Shown: piece by piece, positions 34,523 to 46,600 of the stretch
Layout of the letters: each line of letters starts with the position of its first letter
Position numbering within the stretch: position 1 is the first letter of the stretch
Origin: Ambrosia x helenae
Taxonomy: Eukaryota > Streptophyta > Magnoliopsida > Asterales > Asteraceae
Direction: 5' to 3'
Length of the DNA stretch: 64,000 bases
NCBI GenBank assembly: GCA_030844895.1
Contig: CM061225.1
Span: 100,640,688-100,704,687 of the forward strand
Made by a program: the position numbers and the translations under genes
Notes under the pieces: generated by a model
Databases searched by the model: none
The model's input: the letters and a program-made list of their open reading frames with translations, nothing else
Told to the model about the DNA's origin: nothing

Positions 34523-37015
34523 TGGCCTTTGTATGGAGTAGCTAGCTCCTACAAACTATGATGATAAGCAATCCCCTGAGTCCCATAACCAAACCAAGAC
34601 TAATAAATATGCCCCGCTCCAAGTCGTTTCTCGGAACCCAACGACTTAAGTTCAGAATACGTGCACCTCTTGTCTTTACCGGGTTGACGCTATCAACCAG
34701 AGGTGGGCCTCGTCAGGCACCAATAGTACTATCCAAATATTCCTTTGGTTTCATTTACCTGAATTAATGGTTACAGTAGCGAGGACCCAACCCCGAGTGG
34801 CGACCGAAAACTCAAGTACTCATCATGCCACTTACCACATTTTAACCTTTGAAAACATTTCAATATGTGATAACTTTTGACAAACATATCTTTCCCCCAG
34901 TTAAAACAGTAAAATGGGGCCGTGAAACTCACCTTAATTTCCATGCTTAGCTAGCAAATAAAACCCAAAACTTTGACCGACTTCCTCGTGCCCTAATTAC
35001 CAATAAAGGACACCTTAAAGTCTATCATATATAAATCTAGCTTATTATCCGGTTAAAAGATAGTTTATTCAACCATCTTGACTCGTGTGTACTAACCCGA
35101 GTCCTTAAGTGTTTTAACTCGACGAACCGATCGTGACCTGTCATAATTCATGTGTTTACATACGACATAGTACCCAAGTTGTGCACTTGTTACTATTCGT
35201 GTGCAAACTATGTTGGACTAATATCGCGAAACGTATAACCCATCCCGAGTAATAGCTTGTCTCGTAGATCGGATAAAGGTAGTTGTCTTGCATAATTATT
35301 TTTGGACAATATACTTTGCGGAAATATAATATAGTTATTAAAATCCTTTTAATAACATTTGTTATTTCTTTTCCCGAATCCGAGTATCTTACAAATCTCG
35401 AGACTTTGCTTTTTACAAATAGGTTTTCCAAATAAAACCGAACGTTTATACGTCTTTTAATCCGAACAACAACCCTATTTTAGCTACCAAGTAACCTTTA
35501 AAAACTCGTCATACCTGACGCTCGGTAACAGAAGACTATATATTTGTTTGAAATATTTCCCGGAATAGACTATTATTGTTACAAATAATATTTGTCAAAA
35601 ACGTCGTGATTTTGTATATGTCTACATTTGTCAAACGCTTGGAAAGTTATTCATAAGAACGCACAATAATGTCACACTTGTCGCGTTTCGGATTTTATAA
35701 AAATTTCGGCAGAGTTTCCTCTGTTTTTGCATAAACCAGACAACACAAGTTGTCTACAATTTCCCAAAATCAATCTCCAAATCACAAGACAACAATTTCA
35801 TTTATCCGCAATTCCATTAAAACGAGACACTATACGCTTCGATAACTTATATAAATACCAAACTTATTTATATAAGTATATATATAACAATATGTACATA
35901 TAGTATAGCCCAACATTTTAGTCCGACAACGACATAAAGTCACGCTTTATAAATAATGACGACCACTTGATTTATACATTTCGTGTATTATTACTTGGTT
36001 CGTTTAGCGAGTTAACACTATTTTCGTTCGTATTTATTATTTATAAATTATATACTTGTTTATAAACAATATCAGGAAATAAATACGAAAACTAATTATA
36101 CCATGTCGTACGCGCGCCTCGTTCTAGCGACACCTTTGACCAGATCTGACCCATTGACCGCGCATTTGACCGTGCGTTGGCCAGACCCACAATGAATTCC
36201 AGCTCACCCGAGTTGACGGTTTGACAGGTGTGACCAGATCTGACCGAGTTGACTCAGTTTGACCGGGGTTGACCCGTGTTTATCCGTACCCGAAATCTGA
36301 TCCGTGAGCAAGGTTGACCAGATCTGGCCCGGATCTGACACGAGACTACCATCCTTGACCCTCGACTAGAACTCGAAAACAAGACGCGAACCGAGCCAGA
36401 TCTGACCCGAGGCAGATCTGACCCGAACACGAACCCCACACTCGAACTAATCCCTTGGCCTGAAACCCTTGTGTCCAACGCCTTGAACCACCCTAATCTG
36501 CCGGACCACGACCATCGGCCACCACTACAATCTGTCACCAAACACCCGCAGCCACCTTCGGCTTCCAATGGACCACCACAGCCGAACCACCTAAAAACAC
36601 CACCAATCGTACCCCATTAAACCTGCAACAACCACAACCGGACCACACCTAAACCACCAAATCAGCCACTTCACCCCGTCACCACCCCAAACCCGACCAA
36701 AACGGAACAGATCGGGCCGCAAAACCACCAAGAAAACCACCCGCTGCACTCCTCGAACCAACACCATCACCACCGTACCCCTTTCCCTCCTCGCCGGACC
36801 CAACCCTCGTCAACCACCCTCCACCCGATCTGCCCCTGCCTTGAGCTTGGAACACGACGCCGCCACCACCATGGATGGTGGTGGCCGGTTGTCTTTAGGG
36901 GAGAGAGAGGGAGTTCGGCTAGAGAGAGAGAGAGTAGAGAGAGAGAGTTTTAGAGAGAGAGTAGAGAGAGAGAGAGGGTGCGGCTGCTGAAAATGAAGGG
37001 AAGAAGAAGAAGTTG

Positions 37016-37025
37016 CCTTTATATA
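37016..37025 (-). promoter_or_regulatory. TATA box of the solo LTR
   Basis: TATATAAAGG on the minus strand, followed by an AACTTCTTCTTC-type leader and a CT/GA-rich tract (36900-36990). Confidence 0.5.
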
Positions 37026-39481
37026 CCTAGGGTTAGGGTTGGTGGGTTGTGTACCGCGTATCGAACCCGTTTAAACGTAAATCATCTCGGTTTGTTATTA
37101 GGCCCGATAATTAATTACAAAAACTAGTCGGTTTTATTCGAAATGAAAAACATAACTAAGCCGAGCAATTTAAATGTTATTTTCGTAACTCGACGCGTGA
37201 AAACGGAACACGCGTTAAAATCGCGTTAATCGATCCGGTCGAGCTATACTTCGTTTAGGCGACCTGTTCACTTTCGAAACTAAATAAATGAAATTATTTA
37301 TAATAAATAATTATTCCGAAAGTTCGACAACGGTTAAAACCACACGTTTTGACGTTCGAATCCCACGTCAGTTCCTCTCCGCGTTATCCAAAACGTTGCG
37401 TTTTAGACCGTTTACCACGCCGATTTCTCATTCGATCGCATCGATAGTAAATACATGTCGTATTTACATTTATTAGCCTTATGTTAGTCCACTTTGACAA
37501 ATTTTCACTGATGTCAGTTCGTTACGTTAAATACGCGAAGTCTTTCTTTAAAGGCACCAAGACTTCAACGAACTTTCAAAAGGACATCGTAGGACTCATA
37601 TTAGCTCAACTAACCATAATTAACCTTAAACCATGTTAATTATTTCTAAAACATGATTAGAATCACGTTAATCGTTGTACGAAATTTGCCGGTTGTCACA
37701 TTACCTGTTTGGCTATTTGCAATTAAGATTAACGCTAATCTCAAACAGTAAGGAGTAATTGCAGACACGTCCGAAAACAATCCATTGTTTTACTATTGTT
37801 ATATATCTGAAGGATTTAATATGATATAATCTAGTCTATATTTTATGTGATTTGTAATGAAAATGATTAGGAAACCAAAATGTTAAGAATAGTGCAACTC
37901 ACAGCAGACTTTAGTTGTAACACCCCAACCGATGACGGAAACATCGGGGTGCCACGTATTGATGATTGTTTCAGTAGCACATGGTATAATTTAAATTTTA
38001 AATAATTTATTCATAATATAAATATCCAAAATAAAGTAATGTCTAGAAATTCAAATACATGATATCAAAATAAAGCAACAACTTCAAATAACTTCAAACA
38101 AAAGCTTCATGTTAAATCCTCATGCATACTCAAGCCTCAGCTTCATTGTTACCTGAAACATGTTAATTTTGAAAATATTTTTGGGTCAACAAAAGTTGGT
38201 GAGAATTACATAGGTTTTTGATAATGGAATAAAAATGCCGTGCAATTCATGGGTCATGTCAATCTAGTCCATATGTGAGAACATACTAGAAATAAATCGA
38301 GTGCATAACCAACCCTGGTGACTGTTATAATATGATACATCCCATACGCTCATGGTTCACTTGAATATGTTATACGATAACAAACACCCATGCTACCTTT
38401 GTAGGAGGCACGTATTCGGGTGGGATTGTCAGTCCAATAGATATATCAATGTATACCGTCGGCTTGTACGGAGTTAATGATTATGCTAGAATGGTGCTTA
38501 CTCTAATCATGCTCAAGACATAATGCAACATAGAAAACACATAGACACATTGATGATTGAATTGCATAAATGATGTTATAACATGTTTCACCCCAGAAAT
38601 GGTGATAAATAAAATGGGCTATGTAAAACTCACCTTAGCAAATGTTATACTTCTTGAAAAGATGAAATAATAGTGTTGCCCAAACAATGCCAAATATCAC
38701 CCTATAATAAGGTAATAAATAAGTCTAAGTCTAACTAGTTTATAAGTATATCCTAGGGTTTCGATTTGGGGATATCCAATTGTTGAATTTAAAATAAAAT
38801 GTTAATTAAATAAAGGGAAATTTGATAATTAAATAAAAGAAAGTCTTTTTATAAAGTTTTAATTTGGGATATTCACAATAATGTTTTTGAAGTATAAAAA
38901 TAATTTTTATAAAATTATTTTCTTTAAAATAGATTATTAAATCTATTTATTAAAAGTTGCCAATATTTAACTTTAATATTTAAAAATATTAAAATTAAAG
39001 AATTATTATTTTAAAAAATCATATTCCTGTTCTAAATGTTTAGAAATAAATTGTATAAAATTTTGGTGCAAAAATAATAAAAATTGAATTTATTATGATT
39101 TAATTATGATTAAAACTAACAAAAATTGATTAAAAATATAAAATAAATGATTTTTCAGAATTAAAAATCATTTCAGTAAAGTTTAACTTTATACAAACTC
39201 GGGATAATTTTTGTGGAAATTAATAAAATTGTTTTGATATTTTAATGGATTTTTATAAATATAATAGTATAAAATTGATTTAATTATTATAAATATTAAA
39301 TCAATGAATTTCAGAAAACTAAAAATTGTAAATAAAACTTTTACCTCAGATTTGATAAATATAATTTTTTTAGAATTTATAAAAAGGTTTTAATATTTAA
39401 AAACGAATTTATAAGATTTAAATGTATAATATATATATAATTTGGTTTGTTGTTTAAAAATGAAAAAGGAAGGAAAAGAAG

Positions 39482-39552
39482 GCCACAGCCGGGACTCGAA
39501 CCCGGGTGGCTGGGGTTATAAGCCTTAGTCACAACCACTTGGCCTAGGCCAG
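39482..39552 (-). repeat. tRNA-like SINE head
   Basis: Minus strand GGCCAAGTGGTTGTGACTAA (box-A-like) then GGGTTCGAGTCCCG (box B). The outer stem pairs only at GGCC, so this is not a functional tRNA. Confidence 0.5.
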
Positions 39553-40148
39553 TGGTTGTGATTAACTCCGTTTAAAAATAAATAAGTACGCGATGAAAAA
39601 TTCAGTTTATCCCCAAATCAATATGCACGAACCCTAGTTTCTGCAATTGATCGATTCACACATCAATAGCCTAATTAATCATAGGGCTATTGATGTGTGA
39701 TTGCCGATGAACATAACCCACATAAAACATTAAGCTTACAGTGATGTCTCGTGTTTGATTGCCCGGTCAAGGATAAAGTTAAACAGCGATCGTATAATGA
39801 TGCACAGAGTGATTTGAAGAAAATTGGGGGTTGAGAAGAGTGTATTGGCGAGTTGTTAAGCATCGCAGAAGGTCAATTTATAGTGTGGATGCTTCGTTGA
39901 TCAATTCAGCAAGGTTGACCCACGATTTAATGTCAAACGCGTAATCGAGTAAATTGGGTATCAATTGATTATCAATCAGCGTGTGGCTTAGTCAGACGAG
40001 GCCGGTCATCGAGTATTGTTGCCATATTTGGATCAATCACAAGTTAATTGTGATTGATTATGCATACGCGTCACAGTTGACTTTCCTTAGTCAATTGTGC
40101 AGGTTTAAAAAACAAATATAAATTTAATACGCGTCCGGGTTTATCCAA

Positions 40149-40232
40149 GGTTGATGGCTAGCCCAGTTGGTAACTCATGTTGGTGTGATTGGGCCGGCCT
40201 TGGGCGTGGGTTCGATTCCCGGCCCAAGTGTT
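40149..40232 (+). repeat. tRNA-like SINE head
   Basis: TGGCTAGCCCAGTTGGTAAC (box A) and GTGGGTTCGATTCCCGGCCC (box B), then a T-rich tail. It resembles the head of a tRNA-derived SINE. Confidence 0.55.
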
Positions 40233-40384
40233 TCTTTTTTTGACATTTCTCCCACACATCCACATATCTATAACATATATACATAGTATTAAGGTTCCAA
40301 AAATGCGACAAAATAATTATTGTATACGAGAATAACGAAACTTGACGTTTTATTAATCAAGCATGTACAAGAATCATGATACCT

Positions 40385-41465
40385 TGAAGTTTGGTTCATC
40401 TCTCAGTGCTGAATGCAATCCATCACATACCTGCACAAAATGCATTAAAAAGTCATTTCCGGAAGGAAAAAAAAAAGTAAGTGTGTGTAAGACATATATT
40501 CTCAATGGAAGATGTATGTTTTAAACATCCAGAGCACATTTCATTTTAATTCAGCACCTGCATTATTAATACCCCTACAAGGCTACAACACATACTACTT
40601 TGGCTTCAATATTGTTGTTGAGAGTTGAGACAATAACACGACTGAAGTGAAATTATGGTGTCATGTTGTGCCTTTAGATTGGTAGTAACTTGATTGCATC
40701 TCCATACTGGCTTAGTGAATGCAAGGACAAAGTAAGATAATAACATATCAAGGAGAAGAATACATACATCTCTGTTGATACAAAGATAGCGATGATCGTT
40801 TTTCGAACCATAACGGCACCGATTGCCTAATCAATCTCACCTCAATCGAGTCAACAGTGTCATCGGGTGTAAACGTGGGGACTTTTTACACATCATTGTA
40901 TGATGCCTGTTACAAAGTGCAAACAACCAATATGAAAGTAGATTAGACCATCAGATCTACTCTGATATTGGTGGTTCGGTCCTAATTCAGCATATGAAAT
41001 GCTTAAGTTGCCACAAATGCATGTTTGTTTCTCATTTTTTGTTTGTAAAATTTAATAATAAAGCCAAGTTGACAAACAATTTAGAGCCTAAAATTATAGG
41101 TCAGTAAGAAAATGCCTATTCGGCTATTTGTAAGTTCCATGTAAAAGTAATATCCCTAATTTTTTTTAAGAAATAGGTTGTGATAATAAAACCCCATGTT
41201 AGCGGCATTTCCTTAACTGATAACTGACAAAGTATAATCCTGTTCTATAACCAAATCCAACATCGACATAATTTTTTGAGCAAACTCTTATTATCTAATT
41301 TTCTGGTAAATGTAATACCTTCCATATTAAGAATGGAGGTCGCCTGAACCCTACTTCAGAACCTTCGCTGCCACCATCTCCCTGTCAAACCAATCAAATA
41401 GAGACCTGGTAATTTGGAACCTTGCAACAAAAATCAAAGGGAAAAAGATGAGAGAAAGCAGTGCG
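40385..41465 (-). other. Exon-like cargo of the large Helitron
   Basis: Minus-strand pieces bordered by AG/GT: GDGGSEGSEVGFRRPPFLIW (about 41323-41383), VPTFTPDDTVDSIE after a stop (about 40840-40890) and VCDGLHSALRDEPNFK (about 40386-40433). A CT-rich leader-like region lies upstream on the minus strand (41640-41800). This looks like the 5' half of one captured host gene, already broken by at least one stop. Family not recognised. Confidence 0.35.
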
Positions 41466-41967
41466 ATGATTTACCCTGTTACACATGGAAAGAAAGAAAA
41501 ACCTGAACAGAACGATCTACCGACAACACCACAGAGTAGACCCAAAGAAAAATACATCCCGGGTCGCCCTTAAATCGATTTCAACTATTTGCCGAAAAAA
41601 AAGTGACGTGAACACCAATCGTCATTTGCATTCGTGTGTTCGGTGCAAAAATCGATGGCTCAGAACAGAGAAGAGGGAGTTAGTCGGATGTCGAGGTCGA
41701 TTGCTAAAAGCAAGAGAAAAAGGGAGGCAGTGAGATGAGGGCTTGGTAAGAAAGGTTGGAATTAGGGCTTGGTAGAGAGGAGAAGAGGAGAGAGAGGGTC
41801 TGAAAAAATGAGGAGGTTTTGCAGGAACAAAAGTGCACAAAACAAATGGATATGCTTACACGTCTAGGCTACGTGGAAGGTCAGGATGAACTAAAACACT
41901 ACGTGTTAACCAATAACTCAGCCACTTGCTACAACTCTTTTATAAATAGGTAAAAAACAAAGAAGCA

Positions 41968-42030
41968 AAAGACAGAATCGAACCTGGGTAGAACCTACAA
42001 CAACAAAACAACTAAACCAGCTGTGCTGAA
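41968..42030 (-). repeat. tRNA-like SINE remnant
   Basis: Minus strand CAGCTGGTTTAGTTG and CAGGTTCGATTCT are box-A- and box-B-like. Very short and degenerate. Confidence 0.3.
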
Positions 42031-42121
42031 AAGAACCTTGTTATTAAAGCGGAAAAACAAACCTAAAGAACTAAAAAATACATAACACTATTCATGAAAC
42101 TTGTAATATTAACATATAGGA

Positions 42122-42639
42122 TAATAATAATAATAACAACAACAACAACAACAACAACGATTCACGCCATTGCCTTTTAACAGTAATGAAATATATAGTA
42201 ATATAATACAATATGATAATACTGAAAGAGTATTAAATATACCATTAAATAATATTATTTATATACAATTAAATAATATTATTTAAGCTTATACGTTAGT
42301 ATCACATCCTTATATAAATAATTTTTAATGTGTAAAAAAACCCTTGAGAATAGCATGTACCGTCATGTGGCTCAAGGAGAGGGAGAAAATGTGTCCTACG
42401 ATATCTAAAATTTTGGCATTGAAAACATACGAGGCTTACACACTTCTATACCGTACCCAGCTCAATATTCTTTATAACATTTTTTAATACATCAATAATA
42501 TACTCAATTTGAGATTAAAATTGTATTATATTTTGTGGTGTAAAATTATAAAATAAGAATGGAAAGTACAAAAGTGATTTACGCTTAAAAATTGAATGAA
42601 CAAAAAGAAAATAAGAATTTGTCCCTCTTTGCCATATTA
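42122..42639 (+). repeat. Repeat R, copy B
   Basis: Begins with an (AAC)n tract, then CGCCATTGCCTTTTAACAGT, ATGAAATATATAGTAATA, GTTAGTATCACATCC and TGTGTAAAAAAACCCTTGAG. It is parallel to copies A and C and ends at the TTA target of the Harbinger-like element. Confidence 0.65.
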
Positions 42640-42792
42640 GACTATAAGGAGTGGTGGGGGGAAGAGGTGGAGGGAAGCGCCATGTGGCACTTGTGGGGCC
42701 CTTTTGGGGGGAAAAATAATTGTGGGGAGTGGAAGGGGGGAAGAGGTGGGGGGAAGTGCCATGTGGCATTTTGTTTTTCTTTTTTTTTCTTT

Positions 42793-42834
<42 letters not shown>

Positions 42835-43109
42835 TAAACCGAAAAATATATTAAATTAATTTAATAATAAATAATTAATATTAAATTAATAAAAAAATAA
42901 TTAATATTAAATTAATAAAAAAATAATTAATATTTAATTTGATAAAATTTTAATTAATATTTAATTTGAAAGTTTGAATTTCAAATTTTCCCCCACTGCT
43001 CCACACAGTACAAACATTAATTTTTCCCACCCATACGTTTGAATTTGAAATTTTAAAATTGAAACTTTGAATTTCAAATTTTCCCCCCACTGCTTCATAC
43101 TTCTAACCC

Positions 43110-43117
43110 TATAAATA
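43110..43117 (+). promoter_or_regulatory. TATA box of the copy 2 ORF
   Basis: CCCTATAAATACAA, 50 bp upstream of the ATG at 43167 and identical to the box in copy 1. Confidence 0.65.
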
Positions 43118-43166
43118 CAACCCCTAACCAAATTCTCATTCACACCTATTCCTCTTCCCTAAAGCA

Positions 43167-43784
43167 ATGAATAACATGGGTGACGGTTTTCAACCTCCTC
43201 TCCTGCAGTACTCTCGCCGGGTCCGGGGACGGGGCCGCCCTCAGAGACTACCATTCACCTCCTCTCCTCTTCCTACTGCTGCACAACCTCCACTTTCTCC
43301 TCTTCCTCCTCCTCCACAACATTGGTTATATGAGCCTCCTCCTCCTGCTGCTGCTGCACAACCAACATCTCCTCCTCCTCCAGCCGATGATGACTGGACG
43401 GATGAGGAATTAGTCTGGGCCATGGAGTATGTAATGGCCCAGACAGGTATGGAGCGACTAAGGTTGTCTCCCCCTACCACCTGGGCTGCTTCAGTTCAGG
43501 CTACCTCCACCCCCATCCCCCAACACCAGACTACCCCCATCCCCATCCCCCAACACCAGACTACCCCCATCCCCACCTCCCAACACGAGACTTCCCCAAC
43601 TGAGGGGGACTTGGAAGCCCTCCGGGAGATTGAGGAGGAGGAACTCTACTGGAGCCGACCTAGCCCTCCTAGTGAGTACTACTACTTCCCGTCGGATGCG
43701 AGATCCGATGGACGGGATAGCTCACGTTCCCTCTCACCCGAGTACGTCACCCTCCCCTGGGAATGGGACAACTACTCTCCATAG
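43167..43784 (+). CDS. Element-encoded SDARSDGRDS protein (205 aa)
   Basis: Intact ORF inside the Harbinger-like element; function unknown. Layout: basic N-terminus (QYSRRVRGRGRPQR, about residues 14-27), proline/alanine-rich linker (30-75), an acidic block WTDEELVWAMEYVMAQTGME (about 76-95), a PIPQHQTTPIP repeat (about 112-135), an acidic stretch ending ALREIEEEELYWSRP, then SDARSDGRDS and LSPEY near the C-terminus. Copy 1 keeps the basic start, WAxxYxMA, SDARSDGRDS and LSPEY. In SDARSDGRDS the two copies differ in 6 of 10 codons, all synonymously, which indicates past selection on the protein. It shows no similarity by eye to the Myb/SANT-like ORF1 of the related element at 56.8 kb. The first ATG is used; a second ATG in frame follows at residue 4 (aligns with MGGG of copy 1). 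Confidence 0.65.
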   Translation: MNNMGDGFQPPLLQYSRRVRGRGRPQRLPFTSSPLPTAAQPPLSPLPPPPQHWLYEPPPPAAAAQPTSPPPPADDDWTDEELVWAMEYVMAQTGMERLRLSPPTTWAASVQATSTPIPQHQTTPIPIPQHQTTPIPTSQHETSPTEGDLEALREIEEEELYWSRPSPPSEYYYFPSDARSDGRDSSRSLSPEYVTLPWEWDNYSP

Positions 43785-43968
43785 CGGAGAGATTTAGGAT
43801 TAAATAAGTAATTTAGGATTTATTTATGTTTAAATAAGTAATTCCTTCCCTCTCACCCGAGTACGTCACCCTCCCCTGGGAATGGGACAACTACTCTCCA
43901 TAGCGGAGAGATTTAGGATTAAATAAGTAATTTAGGATTTATTTATGTTTAAATAAGTAATTTAGGAA
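43731..43968 (+). repeat. 119-bp tandem duplication over ORF end
   Basis: CTCTCACCCGAGTACGTCAC through the stop codon and 3' trailer is repeated from 43850 with almost no change. The second copy therefore lies entirely downstream of the stop. A recent event. Confidence 0.85.
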
Positions 43969-44329
43969 TTATTAGGATTATGTAATGGTTATTTATGTAA
44001 TGGTTATTAAGTTATTTAATTATGTTATTGTTATTTATTTTTTTTATTTAATTTCTTTTTTTTATTTAATTTCTTTTTTTTTATTAAAAAACCGGTATAT
44101 GTTTAATTATGTTTAATTTCTTTATTGTGGGTATTATTTTTTTTTAATAAACAAATCCTCCTCCTCCACCCAATAAAATTATGCCACGTGGCAAAGACAA
44201 CTCCCCCACGCCGGTGGCTTCCCTCCCGCCCCCCCCCCCCCACTCCCGCCCCCTTCCACGCCACCATGCGGCGGTGTTCCAGCCCCTCCCGCCCTCTCTC
44301 CCGCCCCCACTCCGCATAGTCTTAGTATG

Positions 44330-44366
44330 CAATATCACTGTTCACGTCATTACCTTTTAACAGTAA
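44330..44366 (+). repeat. Repeat R, copy C (first segment)
   Basis: ATCACTGTTCACGTCATTACC...TTTTAACAGTAA, cut here by a Helitron. It resumes with TGAAATATATAGTAATA at 47962. Confidence 0.65.
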
Positions 44367-44399
44367 CTAGTGGTATTGATGACGCGCGCTGCGCGTCTA

Positions 44400-46600
44400 A
44401 AAATTTGTATGTACGTTGAAGGTAACCTCAAGCAACACGTTTTGTAGTATTGTCGTTGCAAAATAATCGGGTCAAACAACACTTGTAACGTTGTTTCTGG
44501 CCATCCTCTACAACCCTGAAACACACATGGAAAGAAGGCCAAAACTAAGCAGCCAAGGCACACAACAATTGAAGCATTATATACATGTTGGTATTTGAAG
44601 AAAATGAAAACCATGATAGTATTAGATCACAAAGGTGAAAGTTAATATTACAAAGATGCATTTTTATCAAACCGGCAAATGAAAGTTGTGTTAAAAGAAA
44701 AGTTCTTCTCTTAGTTTGCCCGCGAAAACGACGATAATAGCTTCCCTCTTTACTCGCTATAAAGTCGCATGACGGTGCACAATGAAATTAGATTTTATTC
44801 GCTACGCGTGCCCTCTTCAACATCTCCACAAACGTCTTCTGCAAATCCTCGATGCTTTCCATCTGATTGTTTATCAACGCTATCCGAAAGAGTAGACAGG
44901 CAAAATACTTTTAGTAATATTCATAATTTAATCTCATATATTGTGTATGATTTTTTTAGTAATAGAGAGAAATAAAAGACATTAGAATGAAATAATTGTA
45001 ACAACCTGCATTTGATTGAAGTTGTATTAGTTCATAAACCTGAAAAATGGACAAATCATGATGCATGATCCTTCACAATAAACATTTAATAAAGCATCAA
45101 AAATTCACAAAGCATGAAACCAAAAGCGTACAAAATAAAAACAAAGAAGACCCACAATTTTTTTCTTGAATAAGTGTTTAGGGAAAAACCTTTCTGCACA
45201 TAAGTAGGAGTTTCATGTTTAGAACAATCATCTAAGTCAGGGATACGAAACAGGAAGTGCTGGGCATAATAGAAAAAAAAAAGAAGCATATTTCAGTAAC
45301 ATATTAGTCAGGTTGGGTATGTAAGTTAATGCGTCAAAAAAGGTTCGGTAAGTTGCGTGGTTGATCTAGTAAAAAAATCATAAGCAATTAAATTCATCCA
45401 ACTTTTGAGTTTTGACCCACCTGACCCCTACAATTCAAATAACGTGGTCACTATTTACCAATGTATTCTGAACACTAACCGTAATTACCTTTTGTAGGTA
45501 GGAAAATTTAATTTATGAATTCTTTTATAATTGGTCGTAAATAAACAAAAACATAGATTTTCCATGTAATAGAGAACTGGTTTTACCTCTATAGTGTAGG
45601 AGTAACCTTAATGAGAGTCGTAAATCTGAAGGAAAATAGATAAAGATGCAAATAAATAAGGCGTCAATATTTATTGATGATATAACCCAGAAAATAAAAA
45701 AATTACCTTGTCTCCAAATCATAAGCCTTGGAAGCCTCTTCTTCAAGCCATTGAATAGAAGGCATAGCAGAGCTGTTCAGCAACGAATTCACAAGCCGCA
45801 AGATGTGAAGTTATTGGTGGTTGAAGTGAATAAAGGACAATTAAATAATACCTCCGAACTATTAAGATGATACATAATTCCAGCATTATAAACTTAACAT
45901 AAAAAAGCTTCATACCACTATCAAAGTTTCAGGAACCTATTCATTCCCGGTGGAAGATTTCCCTAGTTTTTAATTGCTTGTTCTCTTCGATAAAAAATAT
46001 GTATTTTCATCCTGGTTCGAGTAGATGAAAAACCAAAATAAGACATAAAAAAAAAAAAAAAAAGGGAAAATATGTTGATTAAAAAAATAATCTAAATATA
46101 AAGTCAGAACCACATATAGTCCATAGCATCTTCAACCAGAAATAGTTCATAGCAGAAGTCTTTTTTCTTTCAGTTTGAGTCTGTAAAAAAGACAACAAAA
46201 TATTAAATATTAAACCAATTGAAATGAAAAAAAATAAAAGCAGAAAATGTTCATAGAACCAAATAGAAAACATATGTTTTCTTCGAGAACAATAGAATTC
46301 AAGGATGATAACAATATACACAGAAGCATGCAACCCGATAACCCAAATAAAGGATCCATTACCCATCTTCCTACCATGCTTAAACTTCCAATCAATCATG
46401 TGATCCATGATGCAATCCCAAATTCCCAATTAAAGTCAGCCCTAATGAGATAACTAATTACAATTAAACAACTAACCTTCGATGTCACCGCCGTTATAGG
46501 GTCTGGAGTATACTTTACCTTTGATATCACCGCCTTTACAACCAACTACAACCATCATCGCCGCCGGTAGACGCCATCTTGAATCCATCAGTTTAATCGT
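44400..46600 (-). other. Exon-like pieces in Helitron, unidentified
   Basis: Minus-strand stretches with splice-like borders: RLVNSLLNSSAMPSIQWLEE continuing EASKAYDLET (about 45714-45800, donor GTAATT), LINNQMESIEDLQKTFVEML (about 44820-44895), VEDGQKQRYKCCL (about 44480), and MASTGGDDGCSWL ending in a stop (about 46578). They do not join into one open frame. A 40-bp segment (ACATAAGTAGGAGTTTCRTG and onward) is duplicated at about 45198 and 46641. Donor gene(s) unknown. Confidence 0.3.

Larger units (their letters stand above)
34074..37700 (-). mobile_element. Solo LTR (3.6 kb), exact 5-bp TSD
   Basis: On the minus strand it begins TGTGACAACCGGC and ends GGCGTGGTGTGACA, obeying TG...CA. The 5-bp TSD TTACC flanks it exactly (34069-34073, 37701-37705). 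No gag/pol and no second LTR are found, so it is a solo LTR left by recombination. A TATATAAAGG box on the minus strand at 37016-37025 precedes CT-rich sequence, fitting U3-R order. Apparent ORFs in 36250-36800 are not genes. Confidence 0.85.
37916..40330 (-). mobile_element. Second LTR-like insertion, right border unresolved
   Basis: The left border TGTAACACCCCAACCGATG followed by ACGGAAACATCGGGGTG resembles the border of the neighbouring solo LTR (TGTCACACCACGCC...GGCGGAAACACG). Sequence to about 40330 is AT-rich with two tRNA-like heads and no ORF. I could not find a matching right border or TSD. Confidence 0.35.
32780..42121 (-). mobile_element. Large Helitron with exon-like cargo
   Basis: On the minus strand the 3' end is the hairpin GGCGCGCAACGCGCGCC (32795-32811) followed by CTTGAATCCCACTAG and host T. 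The 5' end is inferred at TCCTATATGTTAATATTAC (42121). Both flanks are the same ATA/AAT microsatellite (AATAATAATAA | TAATAATAATAA), as expected for an A|T insertion. Without the nested 3.6 kb solo LTR it is about 5.7 kb. Exon-like pieces inside are all on the minus strand. Confidence 0.55.
42640..44321 (+). mobile_element. Harbinger-like element, copy 2, intact ORF
   Basis: Termini GACTATAAGGAGTGG (left) and the complement of CCACTCCGCATAGTC (right) with exact TTA on both sides (42637-42639, 44322-44324), the PIF/Harbinger signature. It contains a duplicated 5' subterminal block ending CCATGTGGCAT, (AAT)n at 42796-42831, a TATA box, one ORF and no transposase. Confidence 0.85.

Noticed and set aside
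36254..36803. Minus-strand open frames of 70-104 codons
   Set aside because: They lie inside the solo LTR, use GC-rich U3/R-type sequence and match no family.
39482..40232. Possible tRNA genes
   Set aside because: Box A and B are present, but acceptor and anticodon stems do not pair, so they are SINE heads.
41485..41840. Small ORFs on both strands near 41.6 kb
   Set aside because: The minus-strand sequence looks like a CT-rich leader, and neither ORF has a recognised domain.
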